Of a stretch of 64,000 nucleotides of DNA, positions 1 through 9,276 are shown piece after piece. Origin of the DNA: PMG-095 sp049324695 (GTDB taxonomy: Bacteria; Myxococcota_A; Polyangia; Polyangiales; Polyangiaceae); NCBI GenBank assembly GCA_049324695.1, contig JBMOMJ010000007.1:142387-206386 (forward strand), in the 5' to 3' direction. Within the stretch, counting starts at the first letter, position 1. Each line of letters begins with the position of its first letter. Below the pieces are notes generated by a model. The model worked only from the letters and a program-made list of their open reading frames with translations, made no database searches and was not told the DNA's origin. A program made the translations under genes and the position numbers.

Positions 1-2
1 TC

Positions 3-365
3 GCGACCATTCGAGCGCGGCTCGAAGCCGAGATGGAGCGCGTGCTCGGGCGCGAGTGGTGTGAGCACTGGTGGGAGGGGCTTCCCGAATTCCAGGATGT
101 GCCAGGCAAGATCAACGTTCGCGAAATCTTGCGTGTGTACACGTATGCGAAAGCCTTCGACCTCGTGACATGGGCAAAGGCCCGTTACAATCTGCTCGGC
201 CGTGCAGACGACTGGTTCCCCGGCGAAAACGCCGCTAACTTCGACGAGCGTGAAATGGCGCGCGTGCTAGCGAAAAGTCCCTTTCCAGAGCGCTTGATCG
301 CCGCGCTCCGCGAAGCACACACGCTGCTGCACGATCAGCCGCGCGAACGCCTCAGCAAAAGCTAG
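3..365 (+). CDS. hypothetical protein, 5' end outside window
   Basis: The frame is open from base 3, so the gene probably begins before the window; the first ATG inside is at 33 and would give 110 residues. The visible part is soluble and rich in aromatic and charged residues, with WCEHWWEG near the start and DDWFPGE in the middle. It has no membrane segment or signal peptide. I do not recognise the family. The stop is TAG at 363-365. The next gene lies on the opposite strand, so the two converge. Confidence 0.55.
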   Translation, partial: ATIRARLEAEMERVLGREWCEHWWEGLPEFQDVPGKINVREILRVYTYAKAFDLVTWAKARYNLLGRADDWFPGENAANFDEREMARVLAKSPFPERLIAALREAHTLLHDQPRERLSKS

Positions 366-454
366 CTGGCTTTGCGCGCACGCCGCCGACCGATCATGCG
401 CAAGCCCGCAGCGCCAACGTGCAGCGCTCGCTTGCTCGAGAGACTCGCGCGCTC

Positions 455-790
455 TCAGAGGCCGAGCGCGCGGGATGCGATGATGCGGATCTTCATCGCG
501 ATGGCATCGTCGTCATTCACGTCGTGAGCCAGCGCAACGACTTGGTTCAGGGCGTTGCGCGCGGAGCGAAGCTCGGCCAGCAACCAGCGAATATCGACAG
601 CAGCAGGGTGGATGCCGGCTGCAACAGCGCGTTCGATATCGCGTGAGCGCCATTCGACCAACGCGTGCTTGCGAGGCAGAAACCCCGCCCCTCCGCAGTC
701 AGGGCAATCAGTAGGGCCAAAATCGGTAGGAATCTCGCCGGTTCCTCCGCAGCTCGTACAACTGGGCTCCTTCTGAGCTCCGCTCTCCAT
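455..790 (-). CDS. small protein with DnaJ-type CxxCxGxG zinc motifs
   Basis: A 111-residue protein if started at the ATG at 790. Near the N-terminus it has CTSCGGTG and, about 12 residues later, CPDCGGAG, two CxxCxGxG elements of the kind that bind one zinc in DnaJ-type fingers. The rest is helical and ends in a charged region with several Asp residues. The upstream extension of the frame to 838 is Arg/Cys-rich and looks untranslated, so I chose 790. The role is unknown. A structural or nucleic-acid-related job would fit a lone rubredoxin-like or DnaJ-like zinc knuckle, but that is inference. Confidence 0.6.
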   Translation of the reverse strand: MESGAQKEPSCTSCGGTGEIPTDFGPTDCPDCGGAGFLPRKHALVEWRSRDIERAVAAGIHPAAVDIRWLLAELRSARNALNQVVALAHDVNDDDAIAMKIRIIASRALGL

Positions 791-1425
791 GGCAGTGGAA
801 GTACCACAAACCCTGTCGCGCCGGCACGCCCGCCCCATGTAGGTATCAGTTTCTCGCAGCGAAACCCTCCTGGGTAAGGCCCGAAACCCGCTCGAAGTTT
901 TCGCCTCAAAAGGCAGAGAAACTCGGGTCGCGCACTTCGCCTAACGTATATCGAATGCGCTGATTTGACGCAGGAGGTCAAGCAACGATCACTCATCGGC
1001 CGCACCGCTTCACGCGCGGAGCGTCATGTTCACGTCCACAGCCGACGGGCGACAGCTAGCGCGCGGACGCCGGCCGAGCGCATCGCGCGTGTCGGCTTCA
1101 CGCAGGCAAGCCGCGGTCATTCGCTTCGCACGGGCGTGCTCGTCGATCTACGAGGCAAGCGGTGGGCGTTCGCTTCGCTCGAGTGTGCTCGTCGCGGATC
1201 TGCGAAGCGTGCGGCTCCTGGCAGTGGTTGCGCCGTGCATGCCAATCGTCACTCGCCATGTGGCGGTTTCTCCCGAGTTCGTGCATCGAGCGCAGTCGCT
1301 TCTGCACACCACGATTCGGCTCCAGCAAAGCTCCCGTGTCTGGGCAGCTTGCAGCTCTTTGCATGGAGCGCGCGGCGAGCTGCACGGCGGTGGTGATGAA
1401 GCTGCGAAGATGCTAGCGGTAAGGT
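791..1425. other. region without a convincing gene
   Basis: About 635 bases where the open frames are Arg/Ser/Ala-rich and look like high-GC shadows. The only structure I see is an imperfect direct duplication: a segment of about 43 bases at 1118-1160 recurs at 1167-1209, 49 bases further on. Both contain TTCGCTTCGC and TGCTCGTCG. Confidence 0.4.
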
Positions 1426-1701
1426 GTGTCGGCGGTGTTCGCGCTATCGCTTCAGATCATGCTGGGCATCGTGCTGCCAGCGCTGGTCATTCGGCGAGAC
1501 TTGGCGCAGCTCCCGTCCGAGCAGTTGGCACTGGCTTGGAACGATGCAAGCTTGTGGTCTGCGGTCGTCACCTTCGGCCCGCTCAGCATGATTGTGCATT
1601 TCGCGCGCACACGGCGTTCGCTGTTCGGGTTCGCATTGGGCGTCGGTTGGGCCATGGTGGGCATGCTTGCTTCGGCGCTGGTCAGCGCTCTGTTCGCCTG
1701 A
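1426..1701 (+). CDS. small putative membrane protein
   Basis: A 91-residue frame starting at GTG (1426). It contains three hydrophobic stretches: residues about 4-22 (including LSLQIMLGIVLPALVI), about 43-60 (LWSAVVTFGPLSMIVHF) and about 67-90 (FGFALGVGWAMVGMLASAL), so a small three-helix membrane protein is plausible. Charged and aromatic residues sit in the loops, unlike the Arg/Ser-rich shadow frames nearby. No family is recognised and the ribosome-binding site is weak, so confidence is moderate. Confidence 0.45.
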   Translation: MSAVFALSLQIMLGIVLPALVIRRDLAQLPSEQLALAWNDASLWSAVVTFGPLSMIVHFARTRRSLFGFALGVGWAMVGMLASALVSALFA

Positions 1702-1883
1702 CGCGGGTGGCGGCGCACATGGCAGCCCGGCCGCCGAGCTTGGTGGCACCGCCAGACTGCGCAGATGTTCCAGCGCCGCTGGGCAGGGAGGATCGCTGCC
1801 GGCCAAGGAGTTTGGCCGTTACGGTGGGAGATCCGAACCTGTGGGTCTGGCCTTCTGGACGCGGCGGCGCTATTGACCGAGTG

Positions 1884-2540
1884 ATGGCCGCGCCGCCCCG
1901 GCTGCCCCCAAAGAAAGACGTCGCCAACGCGCTCTTGGAGCAGTCCACGCTGTTCATTCACCTGGACCCCCGCTCGGATCAGGTGAAGGTGCCGCCCTGG
2001 TTCAAGAAGCAGCCGCAGTTGGTGCTGCAGGTTGGCCACAACATGGCCGTGCGCATCCCGGACCTCGACGTCGGCGACGAGGCATTGTCGTGCACGTTGA
2101 GCTTCAATCGGTCACCCCACTTCTGTTGGATTCCATGGGGCGCTGTCTTCGCTCTCGTCGGGGAGAACGGGCGCGGCATGGTGTGGCCGGACGACGTGCC
2201 GAAGGAGGTCGCGGCACAAGCGGCTCAACAGCAGAAGAAAGAAGCTGCTCCCAAGCTTCACGCCGTTCCCGCGGAAAAACCGCGGGAGCCGGCGCCCGCC
2301 GAAGCAGTGCCTCTGCTCGACGAAGGCGCGGCCAAGCCGAAGAAGAAGCGCGCGCGCAAACCTAAAAAGGCAGAGCCTGAAAAGGCGGCGAAAGCAAAGG
2401 CAACACGCACGCCTGCTCGCGAACCCGCGGCGCCACCCCGTCCGGAGTCGGCTGCCGCCAGCGCATCACAAGAGGCGACCTCTGCGCAAAGCGGCAAGCC
2501 ACGGCGCGAGCTACCTCCTTACCTACGCGTCATTAAGTAA
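1884..2540 (+). CDS. sspB: SspB-like ClpXP protease specificity factor
   Basis: A 218-residue protein. Residues about 1-105 match the SspB fold. An N-terminal segment (PPKKDVANALLEQ) leads to a strand with VPPWFKKQPQLVLQVG, then LSFNRSPHFCWIPWGAVFAL and an ENGRGMVWPDDVP segment. SspB adaptors deliver ssrA-tagged and other substrates to ClpXP. Residues about 115-205 are a Lys/Ala/Pro/Glu-rich, probably disordered tail, and the last residues (PPYLRVIK) resemble the short ClpX-binding peptide that ends SspB proteins. The same frame is open far upstream, but that part has shadow composition, so I start at the ATG at 1884, where the conserved domain begins. Confidence 0.8.
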   Translation: MAAPPRLPPKKDVANALLEQSTLFIHLDPRSDQVKVPPWFKKQPQLVLQVGHNMAVRIPDLDVGDEALSCTLSFNRSPHFCWIPWGAVFALVGENGRGMVWPDDVPKEVAAQAAQQQKKEAAPKLHAVPAEKPREPAPAEAVPLLDEGAAKPKKKRARKPKKAEPEKAAKAKATRTPAREPAAPPRPESAAASASQEATSAQSGKPRRELPPYLRVIK

Positions 2541-2660
2541 CACAGCGCGCTTTCAGCGAGCCGCGCGCCAAAGCAGCGTGAGCTGCTCGCTTTCAGCGAG
2601 CCACGCGCCAAAGCAGCGTGAGCTGCTCGCTTTCAGCGAGCCACGCGCCAAAGCAGCGTG
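2541..2660. repeat. 40-bp tandem repeat, about 3 copies
   Basis: Directly after the sspB stop, a 40-base unit recurs with 0-1 changes at 2551, 2591 and 2631 (the last copy is partial). Each copy contains TTTCAGCGAGCC and CCAAAGCAGCGTG. It lies between two genes and does not look coding. Confidence 0.85.
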
Positions 2661-2709
2661 CTTCCCGGGACGAGCGCCGTCGCTCCCAAACGAACTCGTC
2701 GAGCGAGGC

Positions 2710-3195
2710 TTAGCCGCCGGCACCGCTCATGTTGCCGTCGGTTCCTCCGCTCGATGCGCCACCGTTCGCGGCCGCGCCCCCGGAGCCGTTGCCCGCCGCG
2801 CCCCCAAAGCTGCTCATTCCGCCATTGCCCGCCGCGCCGCCAGAGCTGCTCATTCCGCCGTTGCCCGCCGCGCCGCCTTCACCACCGGACGTCGCCTTCA
2901 TACATTCCCAGACGCCGCTAGCCGAAGAGCAAACGTACCCGCTGACACAGCCGACCTCTGGCCAGCTGCAATCGCGCGCAACGCACGAGCCAGCCTGCGA
3001 GCAGGTTTGCCCCGTTGGGCACTGCGTGGGTGCAGTGCAGCGATTCGGCCGACAGGAACCAACCAGGGTGTCGCACACGTAATCGCTGGGGCAGTCGTCG
3101 TCAGCGGAACAGCCGCTATCGTCGCCGTAAATGGGGCATCCCGGCAGCATGCTGCCCACGGCCAAGAAGAAAAGCGCGGCAGCAAACCGTTTCAT
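2710..3195 (-). CDS. Cys-rich lipoprotein with Gly/Ser/Asn-rich tail
   Basis: A 161-residue protein started at the ATG at 3195, which gives a clean lipoprotein signal (MKRFAAALFFLAVGSMLPGC, lipobox LPGC). After the anchor come about 80 residues with many cysteines in regular spacing (GCSADDDCPSDYVCDTLVGSC is typical), like small extracellular Cys-rich repeats. The last 60 residues are a low-complexity repeat of GGAAGNGGMSS units. This order, Cys-rich module first and Gly-rich segment last, is the reverse of the other lipoproteins in the window. Probably surface or periplasmic; function unknown. Confidence 0.75.
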   Translation of the reverse strand: MKRFAAALFFLAVGSMLPGCPIYGDDSGCSADDDCPSDYVCDTLVGSCRPNRCTAPTQCPTGQTCSQAGSCVARDCSWPEVGCVSGYVCSSASGVWECMKATSGGEGGAAGNGGMSSSGGAAGNGGMSSFGGAAGNGSGGAAANGGASSGGTDGNMSGAGG

Positions 3196-3422
3196 AAGTG
3201 GTGCCTCCCTTGAAGTCACTGCAGTCTTCAAGCGTTTCGCCTCGCGGGGGAGGGTAGCAACTAGGTCACGGCTGACAAGCAGCAGTCCGATTAGAAAATC
3301 CCGATGCTACGGCGAACATGCTACGTTTGCGCCGACCGAAATTGGCTCGGCCGGGCCGGAGTTTTGGATGTCATTGCCGAGCTGACACAGCCAACCCTGA
3401 CTGCACGAGACCCCGAGCTTCT

Positions 3423-5696
3423 ATGGACGTCCGCTGCAACCGTTGCGCCACCGAATACGAGTTCGACGATGCGCTCATTTCCGAGCGCGGCACCACCGTC
3501 AAGTGCACCAACTGCGGCTACCAGTTCAAGGTCTTTCCCAGCAATAACCAAGCGCAGGAGCCTGAGCGCTGGGTAGTAAAAAGCTCGAGCGGTCGCGACA
3601 TCGTGTACACCACGTTGCGCGAGCTTCAGCGCGGCATCGCGGAGCGGCAGGTTGGTCCCAATGATCTGCTCTCGCGCGGACGACAGCCGCCGCGGCCGCT
3701 CGGGTCGATCGCGGAGCTCGAGCCGTTCTTCGCCGACAGCGCGCAGAAGGGGAATGAACGACCGGCACGCACTCTTCACGGTGTCGCACCAGCGCCGCAT
3801 CCCGTGTTGGTTGCGTCTGCGAATCCGCCCGCAGCGAGCACGCGGCCGCCCGAAACACGCCCGCCCTCGGCGCCACCCCCGGAACCTGCGCCGCCGCCGC
3901 CAAAAGAGTCCGATTCGCGCCGCAACACGCAACCAGGCCTTGGTGAAAATCACGAACCCTCTGCCGCGATGGAGGCCCTGCCGGAGTCGTCGTTCGACCC
4001 GACGCCAACGCCCCAAGCGCTGCCCGCAGTGGAACCGGTCACGCCTCGCGCCAACCCCGAGCCGGCGGCGTTGGCCGCGACCTCGCCAGCCGAGATGCAG
4101 CCGGTACCGTCGACCAGCGCAGCGCTGCCGCCACGTGAGTACATGCTCACGCCGAGCTCGCCGTTCGCAGCCCCTCCTATTTCGCCCGAGCTCATGCCAG
4201 CGAGCTCTCCTTACGGCGCGGGTCCCATTTCCGCCGGACGACGCGACCTGCGCTCGTACGACGAGCTCACGCACGAAGAGATCCACGAGCACGGTCGGCG
4301 CGCGCGTTCGCGTTGGATCGCGGCGTTCGTGATCGCCGGCGTCACTACCCTATTTGCCGTCACGGTTGGCCGCCGATACCTGCTCGAGAACGCGGGCGCC
4401 GGCTCGACCACCAACTCGGCTTCCAGCGCGCGCGTTGCGGAGCTGCTGCGCGAAAGCAATCGCTTGTTGGTCGAGGGCGACGTGGAAGGCGCGAGCGAGC
4501 AACTCGTGCGCGCCAGTGCGCTCGCCGAGAAGGACCGCTCGGTACTGGCTGCGCTGGCCCATCTCGAAACACTGCGCGCGGACGCCGCTTGGCTCAAGCT
4601 GCGCTTGTTGGATCCCAGCTTTGGCGATCTGGTACAGGGCACGCATCGCGAGCTCGGGCGGCGCGTGGGCAAAGCGCGCATCGCCTCGGACGCGGCGTTC
4701 GCGGTTGCGCCAGAAGACATGGTGGTGCTGCGCGCGCGGGTCGATACGCTGCGCTTGAGCGGCGACGCCGACAAAGCCCGGGAGTGGATCAAGCCGATCG
4801 CCGCGAACCCGAGCGATCCGCAGAATGCGTACGTGCTCGCTGCGCTCGACTTGTCGGATCCGAACCCCGGCTGGGGCAGCGTCATCGATCGCCTGCGCGT
4901 CGCGGTCTCGGGTGAACGCAGCGCAGGCCGCGCTCACGCAGCTCTGATTTACGCGCTCGCTCGTGGCGGCAAGCTCGCCGAAGCCGAAAGCGAGCTCGCC
5001 AAGCTCGAATCCGGTCCTAATCCGGCGTTGTTGCAAGACGAGCTGAGAAGCTTTCTCAAGCGCCACGCGGCGGGCAAAGACGCCGGTGCGAACACCAGCG
5101 TCGCGATGGTCGATCCCGGCAAGCTCGGGAAGCTCGACACCTCGCAAGTCGAAGAGCCACGCCCCGCGGCGCCGGGTGGGCGCACGATAACTCCCAATGT
5201 CGAGGCAGCACGCACGTCGTCCGGTGACTTCCGGAAGCAGCTAAGCGACGCTTCCAAAGCGCTCGCGCGCGGCGATCTGGCGCAAGCCGAGTCGCTCTAT
5301 CAGCGTGTGCTGAATGAGCAGCCCAACGCCACCGAAGCTTTGGCCGGTCTCGCCGACGTCGCTCGCCGGCGCCACGACAGCGCGACCGCCAAGAGCATGT
5401 ACGACCGTGTGCTCGCGAATAACCCGAACTACATTCCTGCGTTGATGGCGCGCGGCGATCAAGAGTGGGACACCGGCAATCGGGCCGCGGCAATTGGTTT
5501 CTACAAGCGCGTCATCGATCAGAGCGGCGCTGGTAGCAGCTACGGCCAGCGCGCCGCAGCGCGCATCGCCGAGCAAGGCGGCGGTTCGGCAGCGGCGGAG
5601 GAAAAACCAGCGCCGAGCGAGAAGCCGCCGGCGACTTCGGAGAAAGCGCCCACCGCACCCGAAATCGACACCTCCGACTTGCCGGGGTTCAAGTGA
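3423..5696 (+). CDS. zinc-ribbon/GYF-like/TPR membrane protein
   Basis: A 757-residue protein started at the ATG at 3423, which begins MDVRCNRCATEYEFDD. Residues 1-38 form an MJ0042-type zinc ribbon (CNRC ... CTNC). Residues about 50-100 match the GYF_2-type domain (WVVKSSSGRDIVYTTL ... GSIAELEPFF). Then come a long Pro/Ala-rich linker, one membrane helix at about 298-318 (WIAAFVIAGVTTLFAVTVG) and C-terminal TPR-like repeats (from about 340, and again at about 610-720). This architecture is common in myxobacteria and usually unassigned. A cytoplasmic N-terminus with TPRs across the membrane is inferred. The stop overlaps the next gene by four bases, suggesting coupled translation with SppA. 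Confidence 0.8.
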   Translation: MDVRCNRCATEYEFDDALISERGTTVKCTNCGYQFKVFPSNNQAQEPERWVVKSSSGRDIVYTTLRELQRGIAERQVGPNDLLSRGRQPPRPLGSIAELEPFFADSAQKGNERPARTLHGVAPAPHPVLVASANPPAASTRPPETRPPSAPPPEPAPPPPKESDSRRNTQPGLGENHEPSAAMEALPESSFDPTPTPQALPAVEPVTPRANPEPAALAATSPAEMQPVPSTSAALPPREYMLTPSSPFAAPPISPELMPASSPYGAGPISAGRRDLRSYDELTHEEIHEHGRRARSRWIAAFVIAGVTTLFAVTVGRRYLLENAGAGSTTNSASSARVAELLRESNRLLVEGDVEGASEQLVRASALAEKDRSVLAALAHLETLRADAAWLKLRLLDPSFGDLVQGTHRELGRRVGKARIASDAAFAVAPEDMVVLRARVDTLRLSGDADKAREWIKPIAANPSDPQNAYVLAALDLSDPNPGWGSVIDRLRVAVSGERSAGRAHAALIYALARGGKLAEAESELAKLESGPNPALLQDELRSFLKRHAAGKDAGANTSVAMVDPGKLGKLDTSQVEEPRPAAPGGRTITPNVEAARTSSGDFRKQLSDASKALARGDLAQAESLYQRVLNEQPNATEALAGLADVARRRHDSATAKSMYDRVLANNPNYIPALMARGDQEWDTGNRAAAIGFYKRVIDQSGAGSSYGQRAAARIAEQGGGSAAAEEKPAPSEKPPATSEKAPTAPEIDTSDLPGFK

Positions 5697-7489
5697 AGCG
5701 GCGCGTTCTGCTCGGCGCACTGGCGCTTCTGCTTTCGTGCTCTGGGCGGCCGCGTTCGAACGAAGGAAAAGACGACGGTCGCGACCCGAGCGAAAAAGAA
5801 GCTCGCGTCGTGGCGATCGATCTGGCTTCGAGTGTGTCCGAAGGTTCCCACGGAGGGCTGTTCCAGCTTCCCGCAACGCGCACGTACACAGGGCTCGTGC
5901 GAGCGCTGGAGCGCGCAGTCGACGACCCGCTGACCGCGGGAGTGTTCGTGCGCATCGGCACGCAGGGCATCGATTACACGCGATCCGAGGAGCTCGGTGA
6001 GCTCTTGGAGCGCTTCCGCAAAAAGAACAAGAGCGTCGTGTGCCACGCGCACGCTTACACCAACGCGACCAGTTGGCTGGTAGCACGCGGGTGCAGCCGC
6101 ATTTGGCTGAGCGCCGCGGGATCTGTCGACACGGTTGGGCTTGCCGCACAGCTCGTCCACCTGAAAGGCCTGCTCGATCGCTTGAAGGTGGGCGTCGATC
6201 TCTTGCACGTCGGCAAGTACAAGAGCGGCGGCGAACCTCTGACGCGCGAAGAGCCGAGTGAGTACGCACGCACCTCGCTGCAATCGACTCTCGCATCGAT
6301 TCGTTCGGCGTGGCTCGAGGGCGCGGAGCAAGGCCGGCCTGGACGCGAGCTGACGCATAAACTCGAACGTGGACCCTATGGCCCCGAGGAAGCCAAAGCT
6401 GCCGGAATCGTCGACGCGGTGGGCTTCGAGTCAGAAGCGCTAGCCGAGGCGAAAAAGCTCGCGAAGACGCAGGCGGTGAGCCACATCTTCGGGCCCAAGT
6501 CGAAGAAGGGCAGCCCGGATATTGGCACCTTGATTCGCATTCTCACTGGCGGCGACGAGGGCGGCACTGGCAAGCCGCACATCGCCGTGGTGCCAGCCGA
6601 AGGCGCAATCGGCATGGATGCAGGTGGTCCACTCGAGGGCTCGGGCATCACCGCGACGGCGCTGAACCGCACGTTGAAGAAGTTGGGCGCTGACGACTCG
6701 GTGAAGGCGATCGTGCTGCGCATCGATTCTCCGGGCGGCTCTCCGCTGGCGAGCGATCTGATCTGGCACGAGTTGATGGAGCTTCGCAAAAAGAAGACCA
6801 TCGTTGCGTCCGTTGGCAGCATGGCCGCGAGCGGCGGTTATTACATCGCGTGCGGCGCGCAACGCATCGTTGCCGAGCGTACGAGCATCGTGGGCTCGAT
6901 CGGCGTGTTCGGGGGTAAGATCGTGATTGGCCCCGCGCTGCACGAGGTGGGGGTGAATACCTTCACTGTGCCGGCCAGCAGCGATCCCGGCGCCGAAGCT
7001 CGCGCTGCGTATTTGTCACCGTTCACGGCTTGGGACGACGCGACGCGGGCTCGCGTGCAAGCGCAGATGCAAAGCATTTACGACCTCTTCGTCGCGCGCG
7101 TCGCCGAAGCTCGCAAGATGCCCGTCGAGCAAGTGCGCGAACACGCTGAAGGTCGCATCTGGAGCGGCGTGCAGGGCAAAGAGCGCGGTCTCGTCGACGA
7201 GTTCGGCGGGCTCGCCACCGCCCTCGAGCTGGCGCGAAAGCTTGCCAAACTGGAGCGCGACACGCCGGTCACCGTCGAAGGCGCCAAAGAGGGCCTGTTC
7301 GAAATGCTAGCTCTCGGCGGAGACGCGAGCGAAGCCGACGTGCGCGCGGCCCTAACTCGCTTCGAAACGCAGCACGCACTGCTCACGCAAGTGCCCGCGG
7401 AGCTTCGGGCAGGCCTTTCTGCCCTGTCACCGCTCGCGCGCGGCGAGCACGTCTCCGCGGCGCTGCCGTTTGCACTTTCCCTGCGCTGA
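5693..7489 (+). CDS. sppA: signal peptide peptidase SppA, lipoprotein form
   Basis: A 598-residue serine protease of the SppA family (S49), which degrades signal peptides released in the membrane. It has the long two-domain form. The general-base Lys is K177 in GKYKSGGEP in the N-terminal half. The nucleophile is S380 in SMAASGGYYIA in the C-terminal half, preceded by the RIDSPGGSP loop. The N-terminus is lipoprotein-like (LLLSC, Cys16) rather than a plain membrane anchor. It starts at a GTG overlapping the upstream stop (GTGA), so it is coupled to the zinc-ribbon/TPR gene. Its own stop lies inside a 49-bp tandem repeat. Confidence 0.9.
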   Translation: MKRRVLLGALALLLSCSGRPRSNEGKDDGRDPSEKEARVVAIDLASSVSEGSHGGLFQLPATRTYTGLVRALERAVDDPLTAGVFVRIGTQGIDYTRSEELGELLERFRKKNKSVVCHAHAYTNATSWLVARGCSRIWLSAAGSVDTVGLAAQLVHLKGLLDRLKVGVDLLHVGKYKSGGEPLTREEPSEYARTSLQSTLASIRSAWLEGAEQGRPGRELTHKLERGPYGPEEAKAAGIVDAVGFESEALAEAKKLAKTQAVSHIFGPKSKKGSPDIGTLIRILTGGDEGGTGKPHIAVVPAEGAIGMDAGGPLEGSGITATALNRTLKKLGADDSVKAIVLRIDSPGGSPLASDLIWHELMELRKKKTIVASVGSMAASGGYYIACGAQRIVAERTSIVGSIGVFGGKIVIGPALHEVGVNTFTVPASSDPGAEARAAYLSPFTAWDDATRARVQAQMQSIYDLFVARVAEARKMPVEQVREHAEGRIWSGVQGKERGLVDEFGGLATALELARKLAKLERDTPVTVEGAKEGLFEMLALGGDASEADVRAALTRFETQHALLTQVPAELRAGLSALSPLARGEHVSAALPFALSLR

Positions 7490-7602
7490 ACCGACCCGGA
7501 ACGCAGCTCGGTGAAGGTTTACACTTTCGCCGCGCTGAGCCGACTCAGAACGCAGCTTGGTGAAGGTTTGCACTTTCGCCGCGCTGAGCCGACTCAGAAC
7601 GC
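7468..7602. repeat. 49-bp tandem repeat spanning the sppA stop
   Basis: A unit of 49 bases starts at 7468, 7517 and 7566 (about 2.7 copies) and contains CACTTTC, GCTGA, CCGA and AACGCAGCT. The first copy encodes the last SppA residues and the stop. The third copy runs into the 3' end of the convergent lipoprotein gene that ends at 7594. Confidence 0.8.
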
Positions 7603-9276
7603 GTCGACTTGCAGCTGGTGCACGCGGAACTCGGACGACTCGCTGAAGCGCACGCCTTCACCGATGCGCGTGGGTCGACCGCTCAGCGTGTCGACATGCA
7701 CGCCCACGGAGAAGAAACCACCACGTGAGCTGTTGATGTGCGCGATGGCGGCAGGGCTCAGAACGATCTCCAAGGTGCTACCCACCGTGCTCGCATACAA
7801 GACGGCGCTGCCATAGGAGCTGCCGCTCTGCAGGTCATTGTAAACGCTGGTATTCCGCGATCCGCTGCTTTCGAGCGTCGTCGCGTCGGTACCCACATCC
7901 CACACCGAAATCTGCTCGGAGAGCTCGCTGCCGTAATAAGCCTCGTGCTCGAGGTACAGGCGAGCGCTCTGCGCCACACCCGTAAGTCCCGACAGATCGA
8001 AGGTGAAGTACGAGTTGTAACCGCTGCTGTCGAGCGAACCCGTGAAGGTGTTGTCGTTCGCGGACTGGTGATCGCCGAGTGAATTCCACCAACCACGATT
8101 GATCGCGTCGAAGCTGAAGCTGGATTGGCAATCCGGATCCCCCTTCGCCTGACAACCTGCCGGACAACAACCATCCCAAGCGACGCAGGCAGTCACCGGA
8201 CGACCTGGTTTGCACACGCCGCTCGAGCACACATCACCTTGCGAACAAGCGCTCGCCGAGCAAGGGCTCCCGTCCGGATAGTTGCGAGCTACGCACGCGC
8301 CGCTGCTCGGAATGCACTCGCCGTAAGTACACTGCGTCTCGAGCGACGAGCAGTCCAGGGTCAATTCAGCGAAGCACCTACCCTCGAAACACGTGCCCCC
8401 GGTGCTGCACAAATCATTGGGGTTCTTGCAGGGAATTCCGGATAGCGGAATCGCCTCACACAATCCGGTCGCCGAGTTGCACTGGCCCGCGTAACACGGC
8501 CCGGGCAAGCGTGTGGAGCTGCAGTCGCGCAAGCGCGGCGTGCACTTGCCCAGCGAGCACACCGCGCTCACCTCGCACAAATCACCGGTCTTGCATGCCG
8601 TTCCCTCAGGCAGCGGCGACAGCGCGCACCACCCCCCGGGATTGCAGGTGACGCTGGAACAACTGTCGGCCATCAAACCGCAGGTATTGCGGCTACCGCC
8701 CTGACAGCGCCCCGCGCGACAGATTTCGCCGACCGTGCAGAAATCGCGATCGTCACAAGGTTGCCCATCCAACGCAACGGGAACGCACTTACCGATCGAG
8801 CGATCGCACTGCTCCCAATAGCAACCGCCTGGCTCCGGGGCGCGGCAAGGTGGACAGTTGAAGCCGCCAGTGCCGCCGTTACCAGCTGCGCCACCAAACG
8901 CCGGCGCGCCACCAGCTGGATTAAAGCCACCACCGGCGTTGGGCCAGCCACCCTTGCCACCACCTCCAGTATTGGGAATAGCACCGGTGCCGCCCCCCGC
9001 GCGCGGACCTCCACCACTGCCAGAGCCTCCCGCGATGAACACACCGCCTTGCGCCGGCGCGGCTCCAACGCCTCCGTTATTCGGCGCGCCTCCGGCTGGT
9101 GCACCGCCGCGATTCGGAACGCCGCCTGCGTTGGGTGCGCCACCGGCTTTGGTTCCTCCGCTCGCTCCTCCGGCGCCACCTTTCTCGTAGTCGCCATCGA
9201 GCTGCGCGCGGCCGCCACACGCCAGCAGCATGAAAGGAAAGCCTAAGAGAGCACCCGCAAAACGACCGCCCGGCAT
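7594..9276 (-). CDS. lipoprotein: Gly-rich linker, Cys-rich repeats, DNRLRE-like domain
   Basis: A 560-residue protein. A signal peptide with lipobox LLAC is followed by about 110 residues of Gly/Ala/Asn/Pro linker. Residues about 140-380 hold many Cys pairs in repeats such as CDDRDFCTVGEICRAGRC and CKTGDLCEVSAVCSLGKC, the kind of small disulfide modules common in myxobacterial surface proteins. The last 180 residues look like a DNRLRE/carbohydrate-binding-like beta domain (SYFTFDLSGLTGVAQSARLYL ... VWDVGTDATTLESS). It is probably anchored to the outer membrane and exposed. The substrate is not apparent. Confidence 0.8.
   Translation of the reverse strand: MPGGRFAGALLGFPFMLLACGGRAQLDGDYEKGGAGGASGGTKAGGAPNAGGVPNRGGAPAGGAPNNGGVGAAPAQGGVFIAGGSGSGGGPRAGGGTGAIPNTGGGGKGGWPNAGGGFNPAGGAPAFGGAAGNGGTGGFNCPPCRAPEPGGCYWEQCDRSIGKCVPVALDGQPCDDRDFCTVGEICRAGRCQGGSRNTCGLMADSCSSVTCNPGGWCALSPLPEGTACKTGDLCEVSAVCSLGKCTPRLRDCSSTRLPGPCYAGQCNSATGLCEAIPLSGIPCKNPNDLCSTGGTCFEGRCFAELTLDCSSLETQCTYGECIPSSGACVARNYPDGSPCSASACSQGDVCSSGVCKPGRPVTACVAWDGCCPAGCQAKGDPDCQSSFSFDAINRGWWNSLGDHQSANDNTFTGSLDSSGYNSYFTFDLSGLTGVAQSARLYLEHEAYYGSELSEQISVWDVGTDATTLESSGSRNTSVYNDLQSGSSYGSAVLYASTVGSTLEIVLSPAAIAHINSSRGGFFSVGVHVDTLSGRPTRIGEGVRFSESSEFRVHQLQVDAF

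Noticed and set aside
1026..1883. Upstream part of the long frame that ends in the SspB-like protein
   Set aside because: Composition is Arg/Ser/Ala-rich and shadow-like, the domain starts at 1884, and another plausible frame (1426-1701) overlaps it.
3321..4292. Long minus-strand frame opposite the zinc-ribbon gene
   Set aside because: Extremely Arg/Gly-rich and free of motifs; it is the antisense of a clear coding region.
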